5,118 bases of DNA from Terriglobales bacterium (GCA_030043575.1 JASHXK010000534.1:1-5118); one strand, 5' to 3'. Shown: positions 1 through 5,118, counted from the stretch's first letter. The notes: generated from the sequence alone by a model not told the origin. Made by a program: numbers and translations.

Positions 1-228
1 TTTCGGGTCGGTCATTCGAGTTCTTGTTTCTTCATGGTCAAACGCTGGGTAGAGAAGAGGGTCAGGCAACATCTGATGCGTGCCCGGGGACGCAAAGGTT
101 ATGGCTGGAAGCGGTGGAGTAGCGAATGGCTTTATGATCGGCTGGGTTTGTTTAACGAATACCAGCTCCTTCGATGGTCAGGCGTGAAAGTCGCCCAGCA
201 CGATAGGCCCCATAACTCTTGGCACTAA
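1..228 (+). CDS. ltrA: Group II intron reverse transcriptase/maturase, C-terminal fragment
   Basis: This is the last 75 codons of the intron-encoded protein, open from the window edge and ending at TAA (226-228). It would bind the intron RNA, help it splice, and reverse-transcribe it during retrohoming. The visible part reads FRVGHSS near residues 1-7, then a basic stretch with WVEKRVRQHLMRAR and GYGWKRWSSEWLYDRLGLF. This matches the C-terminal group II intron maturase-specific (GIIM/domain X) region of these proteins. The reverse transcriptase palm with YxDD must lie to the left. No HNH endonuclease follows, so the protein appears to lack the En domain. The ATG at 34 is internal and not a start. 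The symbol ltrA is used generically for the family. Confidence 0.85.
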   Translation, partial: FRVGHSSSCFFMVKRWVEKRVRQHLMRARGRKGYGWKRWSSEWLYDRLGLFNEYQLLRWSGVKVAQHDRPHNSWH

Positions 229-238
229 GCAAACAGGT

Positions 239-271
239 GCGCCCAGTGCGGGAAATCCGCACGCTGGGTGC
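239..271 (+). ncRNA. Group II intron domain V catalytic hairpin
   Basis: The hairpin has an 8-bp lower helix (239-246 with 264-271, including one G-U pair), a two-nucleotide CG bulge at 262-263, a 5-bp upper helix (247-251 with 257-261) and a GAAAT loop (252-256). This is the canonical domain V layout. The triad position, bases 2-4 of the hairpin (240-242), reads CGC instead of the more common AGC. It begins 10 nt after the maturase stop codon, as expected when the ORF sits in domain IV. Confidence 0.88.
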
Positions 272-276
272 GATGT

Positions 277-384
277 GGCGGGGGCTGGAAACGGACTCAC
301 GGTTTGGCTATTGAGGCACTCCCAGAGGAAACGGGGAGCAACAAGCTAGGCTAGACCTTCGGAACACCGCGCCAGTCCTCGACC
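277..384 (+). ncRNA. Group II intron domain VI with bulged branch-point A382
   Basis: The 5' arm 279-288 pairs with 372-381 over ten consecutive pairs (two of them G-U). A382 is then unpaired, and 277-278 pairs with 383-384. The single bulged adenosine near the base of domain VI is the expected lariat branch point, and it lies 7 nt from the proposed intron end at 388. The interior (289-371) is larger than in minimal domain VI hairpins and its folding was not resolved. The pairing was worked out by hand. Confidence 0.78.
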
Positions 385-388
385 CGAC

Positions 389-843
389 CACGCCTCGTAC
401 CCCTCTCAGTCGATACAGTGATCGAGCTCGATCGATATCTGACGGCTCGCCGCCAGGCTGGTGCGCCGTGTCACGAGGACGCGCCGCTGCTTGTGCACAA
501 CCATTGCGGGCCCTTTCGGGGCTATACAGGGTCCGGATTCGGCGAGTTGCTACGGAAGGTGATACAGGCGTCCGGCATTCGGACATCCCGGGGTCGGCCG
601 CCACGAGTCCACGACCTTCGATTTACGTTTGCGGTCCAGGCTTTATCAAGGTGGTACCGCACAGGCGCCGATGTGCAAGCCCGGCTACCCGCCCTGGCCA
701 CGTACCAAGGACATATCTCGGTCTTGTCGACGCAGTATTACCTGACCTTCTTCCCGGCTACGGCCGAGGCGGCCAGCGAACGGTTCCATGCCCACGCGGC
801 AGGCTGGCTCTCCGCCGGCACACTGGAGGGAGATCGCTTATGA
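389..843 (+). CDS. Tyrosine recombinase, 3' exon (probable middle gene of a RIT-type trio)
   Basis: This is the C-terminal part of a phage-integrase-family recombinase, an enzyme that cuts and rejoins DNA through a 3'-phosphotyrosine. The reading frame starts right after the intron: RLVPLS at 391-408 matches the segment just after the catalytic beta-hairpin lysine. Visible catalytic residues are H (610-612) and R (619-621) of HDLR, H (712-714) of YQGH, and a tyrosine in TQYYL (736-741). The first catalytic Arg and the Lys must lie in the 5' exon outside the window. The phrase WYRTGADVQARLPALATY is typical of the middle recombinase of three-recombinase operons. The intron splits a codon after its first base (phase 1), so splicing could restore the protein. 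The GTG at 418 is internal. The box residues HDLRF and YQGH differ from the usual HDLRH and YLGH. It overlaps the next gene by 4 nt (ATGA). Confidence 0.8.
825..830 (+). promoter_or_regulatory. Ribosome binding site of the second recombinase
   Basis: GGAGGG lies 9 nt upstream of the ATG at 840, inside the end of the previous gene. It decides the start: the open frame extends far to the left, but this strong Shine-Dalgarno and the ATGA overlap point to 840. Confidence 0.75.
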
Positions 844-1862
844 CAACGTCATCACCGACGAAATTCGCGATGGCACTGCGCGTATTTTTTGCGCAGCATC
901 TGCCGCTCACGCGAGGGTTGAGTCCTCGGACCGTCCTGAGCTATCGCGATACATTCGTCTTGCTCCTGCGCTTTCTCGCTGAACGTCACGGCCGTGAGGT
1001 TGTCGACCTTGAACTGGACCACCTTCGGGCCGAAGACGTCCTTGTTTTTCTTGATCACCTCGAAACAAAAAGGAAAAACAGCGTTCCCACAAGGAATGCC
1101 CGTTTGGCCGGCATTCACGCCTTCGCACGCTTTTTGGCGACGCGTCATCCAGAACAGGTCGAAGAATCCCAGCGCCTACTGGCTGTACCCATTAAGCGCG
1201 GCCCGACCCGACCAGTGGATTACCTGGAGGGCAACGAAATCGGCGCGATGCTGGAGGCCGTCTCTCCCGGGCAATCGGACCATATCCGCGATCGGGCTCT
1301 GCTACTCACCCTTTTCAACACCGGCTCCCGCGTGCAGGAAATGCTTGATATACGGACCTGCGACCTGCAGCTAGACAGACCGACGTTCGTTCGTCTCCGT
1401 GGCAAAGGACGGAAAGAACGCCTCTGTCCGCTGTGGCCCGAGACGGTAGCCTCACTTCGGGCTCTGCTGAGCGGCCTGCCGTCTTCGTCGGCAGATGCTG
1501 TTCCAGTCTTTCGTAATCATCGCGGTGAACCGATGACCCGCTTTGGTGTGCGATACCTGCTGCGCCGTTACGCCGAAAGGGCACGCAGCGTGGCCCCGAC
1601 ACTCGCGTCCAAACGCATCCATCCACATACTTATCGACACAGCGCGGCCGTCCACCTTCTCCGTGCTGGGGTCGATCTAGTAACCATCAGCCACTGGCTC
1701 GGACACGCCAGCATCGAAACAACGAATCGATACGCAGCAATCGATCTTGAAACTAAACGTGAAGCTCTGCAACGGGCAGGACCTCTGGATGCCGCGATCC
1801 AGTCAGATATGACCACCTGGCGCACTGATGGGTCGGTCCTGGCATGGTTGGAAGCGCTCTGA
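840..1862 (+). CDS. Tyrosine recombinase, complete (probable last gene of a RIT-type trio)
   Basis: This 340-residue site-specific recombinase has an N-terminal SAM-like DNA-binding domain (about residues 5-105) and a C-terminal catalytic domain (about 125-312). All catalytic residues are present: R164 in NTGSRVQE, K189 in RGKGRKER, H263 and R266 in HTYRHS, H289 in WLGHAS, and nucleophile Y298 in NRYAAI. The ending AWLEAL is familiar from the third member of recombinase-in-trio operons. The start is the ATG at 840, which overlaps the upstream stop as ATGA and has GGAGGG at 825-830, 9 nt before it. The frame is open further upstream, but that region is coding in another frame. Coupled translation with the upstream recombinase suggests that they act together. 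It looks intact. Confidence 0.9.
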   Translation: MTTSSPTKFAMALRVFFAQHLPLTRGLSPRTVLSYRDTFVLLLRFLAERHGREVVDLELDHLRAEDVLVFLDHLETKRKNSVPTRNARLAGIHAFARFLATRHPEQVEESQRLLAVPIKRGPTRPVDYLEGNEIGAMLEAVSPGQSDHIRDRALLLTLFNTGSRVQEMLDIRTCDLQLDRPTFVRLRGKGRKERLCPLWPETVASLRALLSGLPSSSADAVPVFRNHRGEPMTRFGVRYLLRRYAERARSVAPTLASKRIHPHTYRHSAAVHLLRAGVDLVTISHWLGHASIETTNRYAAIDLETKREALQRAGPLDAAIQSDMTTWRTDGSVLAWLEAL

Positions 1863-1868
1863 TGATGT

Positions 1869-1935
1869 TTATGTGGAGTGGAATTGGCGCCAGTGGCCGT
1901 CGAGATGCTGCAAGGGCCGTTCCAACTCCACATAA
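1869..1935. repeat. Long imperfect inverted repeat after the recombinase operon
   Basis: An 11-bp motif, ttatgtggagt (1869-1879), recurs exactly inverted at 1925-1935. Allowing one unpaired A at 1924, the pairing continues with ggaa (1880-1883) against ttcc (1920-1923), giving 15 matched pairs around a spacer of about 36 bp. It begins 7 nt after the stop of the recombinase gene. There is no following T-run, so it is not a standard intrinsic terminator. Inverted arms next to a tyrosine recombinase operon suggest an element end or recombinase binding region; that role is inferred. Confidence 0.65.
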
Positions 1936-2047
1936 CCGGTTACTTAACATCAGTCATACTGGACTAAACCGCTACGCGGTAACCGGTAGACCGACCTTTC
2001 AAACCATTACCAGTCACCAGTGACACGATCGGGGTCTGTGAGGTCTT
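1936..2047. other. Non-coding junction between the RIT-type region and the IS91 integrase
   Basis: No gene is seen here. The octamer taaccggt occurs at 1933-1940 (part of the 10-bp palindrome taaccggtta, 1933-1942) and again at 1980-1987. A small hairpin accgc-tac-gcggt spans 1968-1980. The motifs shared with the far side of the IS91 element begin at 1960 and 1990. The left (terIS-like) end of the IS91 element probably lies within 1936-1960, but the exact base cannot be set from one copy. Confidence 0.5.
1960..1973 (+). repeat. Left copy of the IS91 subterminal inverted motif
   Basis: The sequence tggactaaaccgct matches the reverse complement of 4457-4470 at 13 of 14 positions (A versus G at the seventh). 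The two copies bracket the two-gene element, so they are likely end-associated sequences. Confidence 0.6.
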
Positions 2048-2101
2048 CTTTGCGGAAGCATGGAGAGGCTGCGGTGCAGCAAATCCAACTTCGCAAAGGA
2101 G
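2046..2101 (+). promoter_or_regulatory. Leader hairpin overlapping the integrase ribosome binding site
   Basis: The strand 2048-2058 (ctttgcggaag) pairs with 2089-2098 (cttcgcaaag) over ten pairs with one bulged G at 2055, and two G-U pairs could extend it to 2046-2047 with 2099-2100. Inside it, gctgc (2068-2072) and gcagc (2076-2080) form a second stem. The 3' arm contains most of the Shine-Dalgarno AAAGGAG (2095-2101) for the GTG at 2108, so the fold would limit translation of the recombinase. The pairing is seen in the sequence; the regulatory role is inferred. Confidence 0.5.
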
Positions 2102-2107
2102 TTCTCC

Positions 2108-2989
2108 GTGACTTCCCTTCGACAGCGCATGACGGAAGACATGCAGGTGCGGAATCTCGCCCTGAACACGCAAACCTCTTATCTGCAACAGGTCTCCCTG
2201 TTCGCACGTCATTTCGAAAAATCCCCGGAACAGCTGGGTCCCGAGCACATCCGCGACTACCAGGTTTACCTGACCAACGAGAAGAAACTGTCGCCCGGTT
2301 CGGTCCTCATCGCGGTCGCGGCACTGCGTTTCCTCTATAAAGTTTCTCTGCGCAGAGACTGGAGTTTCGGGGATGTCATCCCAGCTCCGAAAAAGCCACA
2401 GACACTGCCCGTCGTTTTGAGCCCGGAGGAGGTTCTGCAGTTTCTCAGCTGCGTTCGTGGCAGAAAGCATCATGCCATTCTGACGACCTGCTATGCCGCC
2501 GGCCTGCGTATCTCCGAAGCGGTTCATCTCGCCGTTCCCGATATTGACAGCGCGCGGATGGTCATTCGCGTGGATCAGGGCAAAGGTCAGAAAGACCGGT
2601 ACGTGATGCTCTCACAGAAGCTGCGGGAGATCCTCCGTGACTGGTGGCGTGTGGAGAAACCCGGGCACTGGCTTTTTCCGGGCGATATTGAGGGCCGGCA
2701 TATCACCACGGATGCCGTGGAACTGGCCTGTCAGAAAGCCCGCCTCCGCTTCCCGGTTCGCAAGCCAGTTACCCCCCACAGCCTGCGACATGCCTTCGCC
2801 GTTCACATGCTCGAAGCGGGTACCGATGTCCGCACGATTCAACTGCTGCTCGGCCACCGCAGTCTCGCTACCACGGCCCGCTACTTGCGTATCGCCACCA
2901 GCAAAGTATGTTCGGCATCGAGCCCCCTCGACCTGCTGCCTCGCCCTGTTCCCTTTCAGCCCAAGCCCGCACCGCCTCAGCATTTTTGA
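2108..2989 (+). CDS. Tyrosine recombinase/integrase accompanying the IS91 transposase
   Basis: This is a 293-residue XerC/D-like recombinase. It has an N-terminal core-binding domain (about residues 1-85) and a catalytic domain (about 100-270) with R134 in AGLRISE, K159 in QGKGQKD, H224 and R227 in HSLRHAF, H250 in LLGHRS and nucleophile Y259 in ARYLR. Integrases of this type recur next to IS91 transposases; whether they resolve transposition intermediates is not established from sequence. I chose the GTG at 2108 because AAAGGAG (2095-2101) lies 6 nt upstream. The frame is also open to an ATG at 2060, but that has no good ribosome binding site and lies within the leader hairpin; an ATG at 2129 is a less likely alternative. 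The proline-rich tail (residues 279-291) is after the catalytic core. It looks intact. Confidence 0.88.
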   Translation: MTSLRQRMTEDMQVRNLALNTQTSYLQQVSLFARHFEKSPEQLGPEHIRDYQVYLTNEKKLSPGSVLIAVAALRFLYKVSLRRDWSFGDVIPAPKKPQTLPVVLSPEEVLQFLSCVRGRKHHAILTTCYAAGLRISEAVHLAVPDIDSARMVIRVDQGKGQKDRYVMLSQKLREILRDWWRVEKPGHWLFPGDIEGRHITTDAVELACQKARLRFPVRKPVTPHSLRHAFAVHMLEAGTDVRTIQLLLGHRSLATTARYLRIATSKVCSASSPLDLLPRPVPFQPKPAPPQHF

Positions 2990-3001
2990 ACGGCCGGGCC
3001 C

Positions 3002-4210
3002 ATGGATCGCCCGAAGCTGGAAGTGGCGGACGTGTTCCGCCGCTATGGCGAAGCCTACCGCGAACAACATGGCGCGTCGATGTCCACAGGGCAGCGGCGC
3101 GTCATGGCCGCCATCGAAGTGTGCCGGACAGCCGCTCTCGGCGGCCATATGGAGCGCTGCGACAAGTGCGGTCATGAGCGAAACGCCTTCAACTCGTGCC
3201 GGGATCGCCATTGCCCAAAATGTCAGTCTCTTGCCCGAGCCCAATGGCTTGACGACCGCAAGGCCGAACTTCTTGAGGTCCCTTACTTTCATGTCGTCTT
3301 CACCGTGCCGGAAGAGATTGCCGCGATCGCTCTCCAGAACAAGGAGGCTGTCTACAGCATTCTCTTCCGGACCACAGCCGAAACTCTGAAAACCATCGCG
3401 GCGGACCCCAAACACCTCGGTGCGGAAATCGGCTTCTTTGCCGTCCTGCACAGTTGGGGACAAAACCTCCAGTTTCATCCGCACCTGCATTGCGTAGTGC
3501 CCGGAGGCGGACCGTCGCTTAGCGGCGATCGGTGGGTTTTCTGCCGACCGAAGTTTTTCTTGCCGGTTCGGGTTCTGTCTTCTCTGTTCTGCCGGCTCTT
3601 TCTAGAGTCCCTCGAGAGAGCATTTGATGCCGGCAAACTTCAGTTCTTCGGCGCCCTGGAACCGCTCCAAAAGCGGTCTGCGTTTACCCGACATCTAGCA
3701 AAGCTGAAAGAGCGCGATTGGGTTGTCTATGCCAAAGCCCCGTTCGCAGGATCCGAGCAAGTGCTCGATTACGTGGGCCGCTATACCCACCGCGTCGCCA
3801 TCTCCAACAACCGCCTACTCGACATCGAAAACGATCAGGTTCGGTTCAAGGCGAAAGACTATCGCAGAGGCGGCCAGGTCAAAACGATGAGTCTGAGCGC
3901 CGGGGAGTTCATCCGGCGTTTCCTGCTGCACGTGTTGCCGAACGGGTTCCAGCGCATTCGCTATTACGGATTTCTGGGGAACCGCCACCGCGAGGAAAAG
4001 CTCGCTGTGTGCCGCCACCTGCTCGGCATGCCGCAGATCGAAAAGGACCAAACCGAAATGTTGACGGAAACAGACTACCGCGACCGTTACGAAGACCTCA
4101 CCGGCTGTTCGCTCCGCCAATGTCCCCAATGTCGGCAAGGCAACATGGTCGTTGTCCAGATCCTCCCGAGGTGGTCCGCCCCATCTCCAGCAGCCGTGGA
4201 TTCCTCATGA
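3002..4210 (+). CDS. tnpA: IS91-family transposase (HUH, two-tyrosine)
   Basis: This is a 402-residue, full-length-looking transposase that nicks one DNA strand and stays joined to it through tyrosine. It has an N-terminal zinc-binding cluster (C53, C56, C66, C71, C74), the HUH metal-binding motif in QFHPHLHC (H161 and H163), and the YVGRYTHR motif with two tyrosines four residues apart (Y257 and Y261), as in IS91 itself. Relatives in the ISCR group carry only one of the two tyrosines. A second CPQC cysteine pair lies near residues 374-377. It starts 12 nt after the integrase stop without a strong ribosome binding site, so translation is probably coupled. No frameshift or missing catalytic residue is visible. 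Confidence 0.93.
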   Translation: MDRPKLEVADVFRRYGEAYREQHGASMSTGQRRVMAAIEVCRTAALGGHMERCDKCGHERNAFNSCRDRHCPKCQSLARAQWLDDRKAELLEVPYFHVVFTVPEEIAAIALQNKEAVYSILFRTTAETLKTIAADPKHLGAEIGFFAVLHSWGQNLQFHPHLHCVVPGGGPSLSGDRWVFCRPKFFLPVRVLSSLFCRLFLESLERAFDAGKLQFFGALEPLQKRSAFTRHLAKLKERDWVVYAKAPFAGSEQVLDYVGRYTHRVAISNNRLLDIENDQVRFKAKDYRRGGQVKTMSLSAGEFIRRFLLHVLPNGFQRIRYYGFLGNRHREEKLAVCRHLLGMPQIEKDQTEMLTETDYRDRYEDLTGCSLRQCPQCRQGNMVVVQILPRWSAPSPAAVDSS

Positions 4211-4496
4211 TCCGCAGCGCCGATTCCGAACTCGCGGCAAACCTATGTCGCTCTTCCGACGCCACAGGAGAACTGCGCACCATTCGCGGCCTCACCTGCT
4301 CAGGTTCGCTGATCTGGCCGTTAATCAACCTATCGGCGGAGACAGCCACACTTCAAGCAACCCCTCCGCGCACGTTCCACGCCTCCATGCACCCTGGGCG
4401 CTCTCACTTCCCGAGGGGAACCGACCATTCAAAACCCATAGGCCGACCTGTCGTGGAGCGGTTCAGTCCAACCCGTCTTTAGCTCACCGCCGCGGC
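4211..4496. other. Non-coding 3' tail of the IS91 element (putative oriIS side)
   Basis: No gene is supported here. The segment carries a small hairpin ttccc-gag-gggaa (4408-4420), the direct motif accgaccattcaaaacc (4420-4436), the inverted motif (4457-4470), and a 10-bp palindrome cgccgcggcg (4488-4497) at the proposed terminus. In IS91-family elements the origin end lies downstream of the transposase, which fits this placement. Open frames that cross it lack recognisable protein similarity. Confidence 0.5.
4457..4470 (-). repeat. Right copy of the IS91 subterminal inverted motif
   Basis: The plus strand reads agcggttcagtcca, the inverse of 1960-1973 with one mismatch. It lies 26 bp inside the proposed right end at 4496. 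Confidence 0.6.
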
Positions 4497-4765
4497 GTTC
4501 AAGTTTATCTCTTTCTTCAGAAATCCGTCGCCGCGCCGCCGACCTAAAAACGCTCTGCAAGATGTTGAGCTCAACATCTTATGACGGCCAGGGGTATTGG
4601 CTGGCGCAAAAACGCCTTTCAAGGGGACGTTTCGTGTGGTGGCCGGAAGGTACCGAGCCGGCTAAGTCACTGGAAGCGTACGAAGCGCAGCTATTGATGG
4701 CGGCGGGCGACGTTTCGCGCGTGCGTGCGGCGCCGATGTGGCGGCGAGTCAACACATTGAAGTGA
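4497..4765 (+). pseudogene. tnpB: IS66-family accessory protein TnpB, 5'-truncated and frameshifted remnant
   Basis: The clearest part is the stretch after 4580: YDGQGYWLAQKRLSRGRF, WWPEG, and a C-terminal APMWRRV, ending at TGA (4763-4765). This matches the C-terminal half of IS66 TnpB (Orf2), a small protein needed with TnpC for IS66 transposition. Just upstream the same frame reads RRRAADLKTLC (4526-4558), and before that a different frame reads VQVYLFLQK (4497-4523), so a frameshift near 4524 is likely. Between LKTLC and YDGQG lie seven extra codons that coincide with a perfect palindrome. The N-terminal half is missing, probably cut off by the IS91 element. No IS66 tnpC follows. The ATG at 4562 lies in the extra segment and is not a true start. 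Confidence 0.75.
4559..4580. repeat. Perfect 22-bp palindrome inside the IS66 tnpB remnant
   Basis: The half-site aagatgttgag (4559-4569) is followed immediately by its exact reverse complement (4570-4580), with GAGCTC at the centre and no spacer. It interrupts the conserved TnpB stretch between Cys of LKTLC and Tyr of YDGQGYW and adds seven codons (21 nt) in frame. Confidence 0.8.
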
Positions 4766-4834
4766 ACTCCGCCAAAAAAAAGCATTCCTTACCCCTTACG
4801 TTCCAAGAAAAACAGCTGCATACTGCTGGCTGGG

Positions 4835-5118
4835 ATGGCGAATCTGAGATACCGGGGCCGGGTGGTCACAGCCGAGGACATCCTATATATACGCGAGCTG
4901 ATTGCCATCCAACCCGGTTCGAGCCGGCGGAGGCTTTCTCAGAAGCTGTGTGAGGCTTGGCAATGGCGGCAATCCAATGGCGCACTGCGCGATATGGTTT
5001 GCCGCGGGTTGCTGCTGATGTTGGAACGTAGGGGCGAGATCGCATTGCCTCCGGTGGCTTATGTGCGTCACAACCCACTGGCGAAACGAGCGCGACCGGC
5101 TCCGGTGTGTATCGACAG
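4835..5118 (+). CDS. DUF4338 / DruA-like protein, N-terminal part (runs off the window)
   Basis: The frame is open from the ATG at 4835 to the window end (94 codons plus two bases). It reads YRGRVVTAEDILYIRELIA, then SRRRLSQKLCEAW, NGALRDMVCRGLLLMLERRG and LPPVAYVRHNPLAKRARPAPV. This matches the N-terminal domain of the DUF4338 family, often labelled Druantia anti-phage protein DruA; many members sit alone or in transposon-rich DNA, so the name does not prove defence. The biochemical activity cannot be read from this part. The same frame is open back to the tnpB stop at 4763, but similarity begins at the ATG. No strong ribosome binding site is visible. Nothing seen here includes other Druantia genes; the rest lies to the right. 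Confidence 0.82.
   Translation, partial: MANLRYRGRVVTAEDILYIRELIAIQPGSSRRRLSQKLCEAWQWRQSNGALRDMVCRGLLLMLERRGEIALPPVAYVRHNPLAKRARPAPVCID

Larger units (their letters stand above)
1..388 (+). mobile_element. Group II intron, 3' portion (end of domain IV ORF, domains V and VI)
   Basis: The segment starts inside the intron-encoded protein and continues through a domain V hairpin (239-271) and a domain VI helix (277-384) with a bulged A at 382. The final bases at 387-388 are AC, matching the AY rule for group II intron 3' ends, and A382 is the seventh nucleotide from that end, the usual branch-point distance. From 389 the sequence reads as tyrosine recombinase, so the inferred 3' splice site is 388/389. 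The 5' end of the intron and its 5' exon lie outside the window. The order ORF, domain V, domain VI, exon is standard. The exact class cannot be set from this fragment. Confidence 0.88.
1955..4496 (+). mobile_element. IS91-family insertion sequence with tyrosine recombinase and HUH transposase
   Basis: The unit contains two co-directional genes, an integrase-type recombinase (2108-2989) and an IS91 transposase (3002-4210), separated by 12 nt. This pairing is common in one branch of the IS91 family. The flanks share tggact[a/g]aaccgct in inverted orientation (1960-1973 and 4457-4470, 13 of 14) and accgacc[t/a]ttcaaa in direct orientation (1990-2005 and 4420-4436). IS91 elements move by rolling-circle-like transposition and leave no target duplication. 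The right end at 4496 is inferred: it lies directly before GTTC, the complement of the known GAAC target, and IS66 tnpB homology starts there. The left boundary is approximate. Confidence 0.75.

Noticed and set aside
241..354. Open frame over domains V and VI reading SAGNPHAG...DVAGAGN
   Set aside because: This translation recurs in database entries because it is conserved intron RNA. The hairpins explain the conservation, and the maturase has already ended at 228.
1869..1935. Intrinsic terminator for the recombinase operon
   Set aside because: The arms are separated by a long spacer and no T-run follows, so a Rho-independent terminator is not supported.
1964..2527. Minus-strand open frame of 187 codons
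   Set aside because: It is antisense to the integrase leader and N-terminus and has no recognisable motif; it is a shadow of the high-GC coding strand.
2612..3490. Minus-strand open frame of 292 codons
   Set aside because: It lies opposite the IS91 integrase and transposase genes, both strongly supported by catalytic motifs, and shows no recognisable domain.
3718..4547. Plus-strand frames overlapping the transposase end and its tail
   Set aside because: They are arginine- and proline-rich out-of-frame readings without family resemblance. Only the short VQVYLFLQK stretch near 4497 is retained, as IS66 tnpB.
4774..4781. Run of eight A as a programmed frameshift site between IS66 genes
   Set aside because: No tnpC reading frame follows it, so there is no product that a frameshift would make.
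4738..4953. Plus-strand frame of 71 codons after tnpB
   Set aside because: It is in a different frame from the DruA-like gene, which has clear similarity over the same bases; no similarity is seen in this frame.
1..5118. CRISPR array, tRNA or rRNA
   Set aside because: No regularly spaced repeats and no tRNA- or rRNA-like stretches were seen on either strand.

Overview
The window is a dense pile-up of bacterial mobile elements. Every recognisable gene is a recombinase, transposase, maturase or related protein; I found no host housekeeping gene, tRNA, rRNA or CRISPR array. The moderately high GC and the mix of families (group II intron, three-recombinase RIT-type element, IS91, IS66, DUF4338/DruA-like protein) fit a Gram-negative, probably proteobacterial, accessory region such as a plasmid or genomic island. 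The sequence does not identify the species.

Left (1-388): the 3' end of a group II intron. It holds the C-terminus of the intron-encoded reverse transcriptase/maturase, then domain V, then domain VI with a bulged adenosine at 382. The 3' splice site is inferred at 388/389. The intron sits inside a tyrosine recombinase gene whose downstream exon continues from 389 to 843.

Centre-left (389-1935): that recombinase exon and a complete second recombinase (840-1862), overlapping at ATGA. They look like the second and third genes of a recombinase-in-trio (RIT) element; the first gene and the 5' exon would lie to the left. A long imperfect inverted repeat (1869-1935) follows the last gene and may be the element end.

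Centre-right (about 1955-4496): a complete-looking IS91-family element with two genes, a tyrosine recombinase (GTG start at 2108) and a Y2-type HUH transposase (3002-4210). Its flanks share an inverted 13/14 motif and a direct 15/17 motif. The integrase leader can fold into a hairpin that covers part of its ribosome binding site. The right end is proposed at 4496, directly before GTTC.

Right (4497-5118): a decayed C-terminal piece of IS66 tnpB, with an apparent frameshift and a perfect 22-bp palindrome inside a conserved motif. It is followed by the N-terminal 94 codons of a DUF4338/DruA-like protein that runs off the window.

The genes do not form one pathway; they are layered insertions. 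Only the recombinase pair and the IS91 pair look like working units. I saw no convincing new defence or metabolic system; the most interesting points are the intron position, the hairpin leader and the palindrome in IS66.
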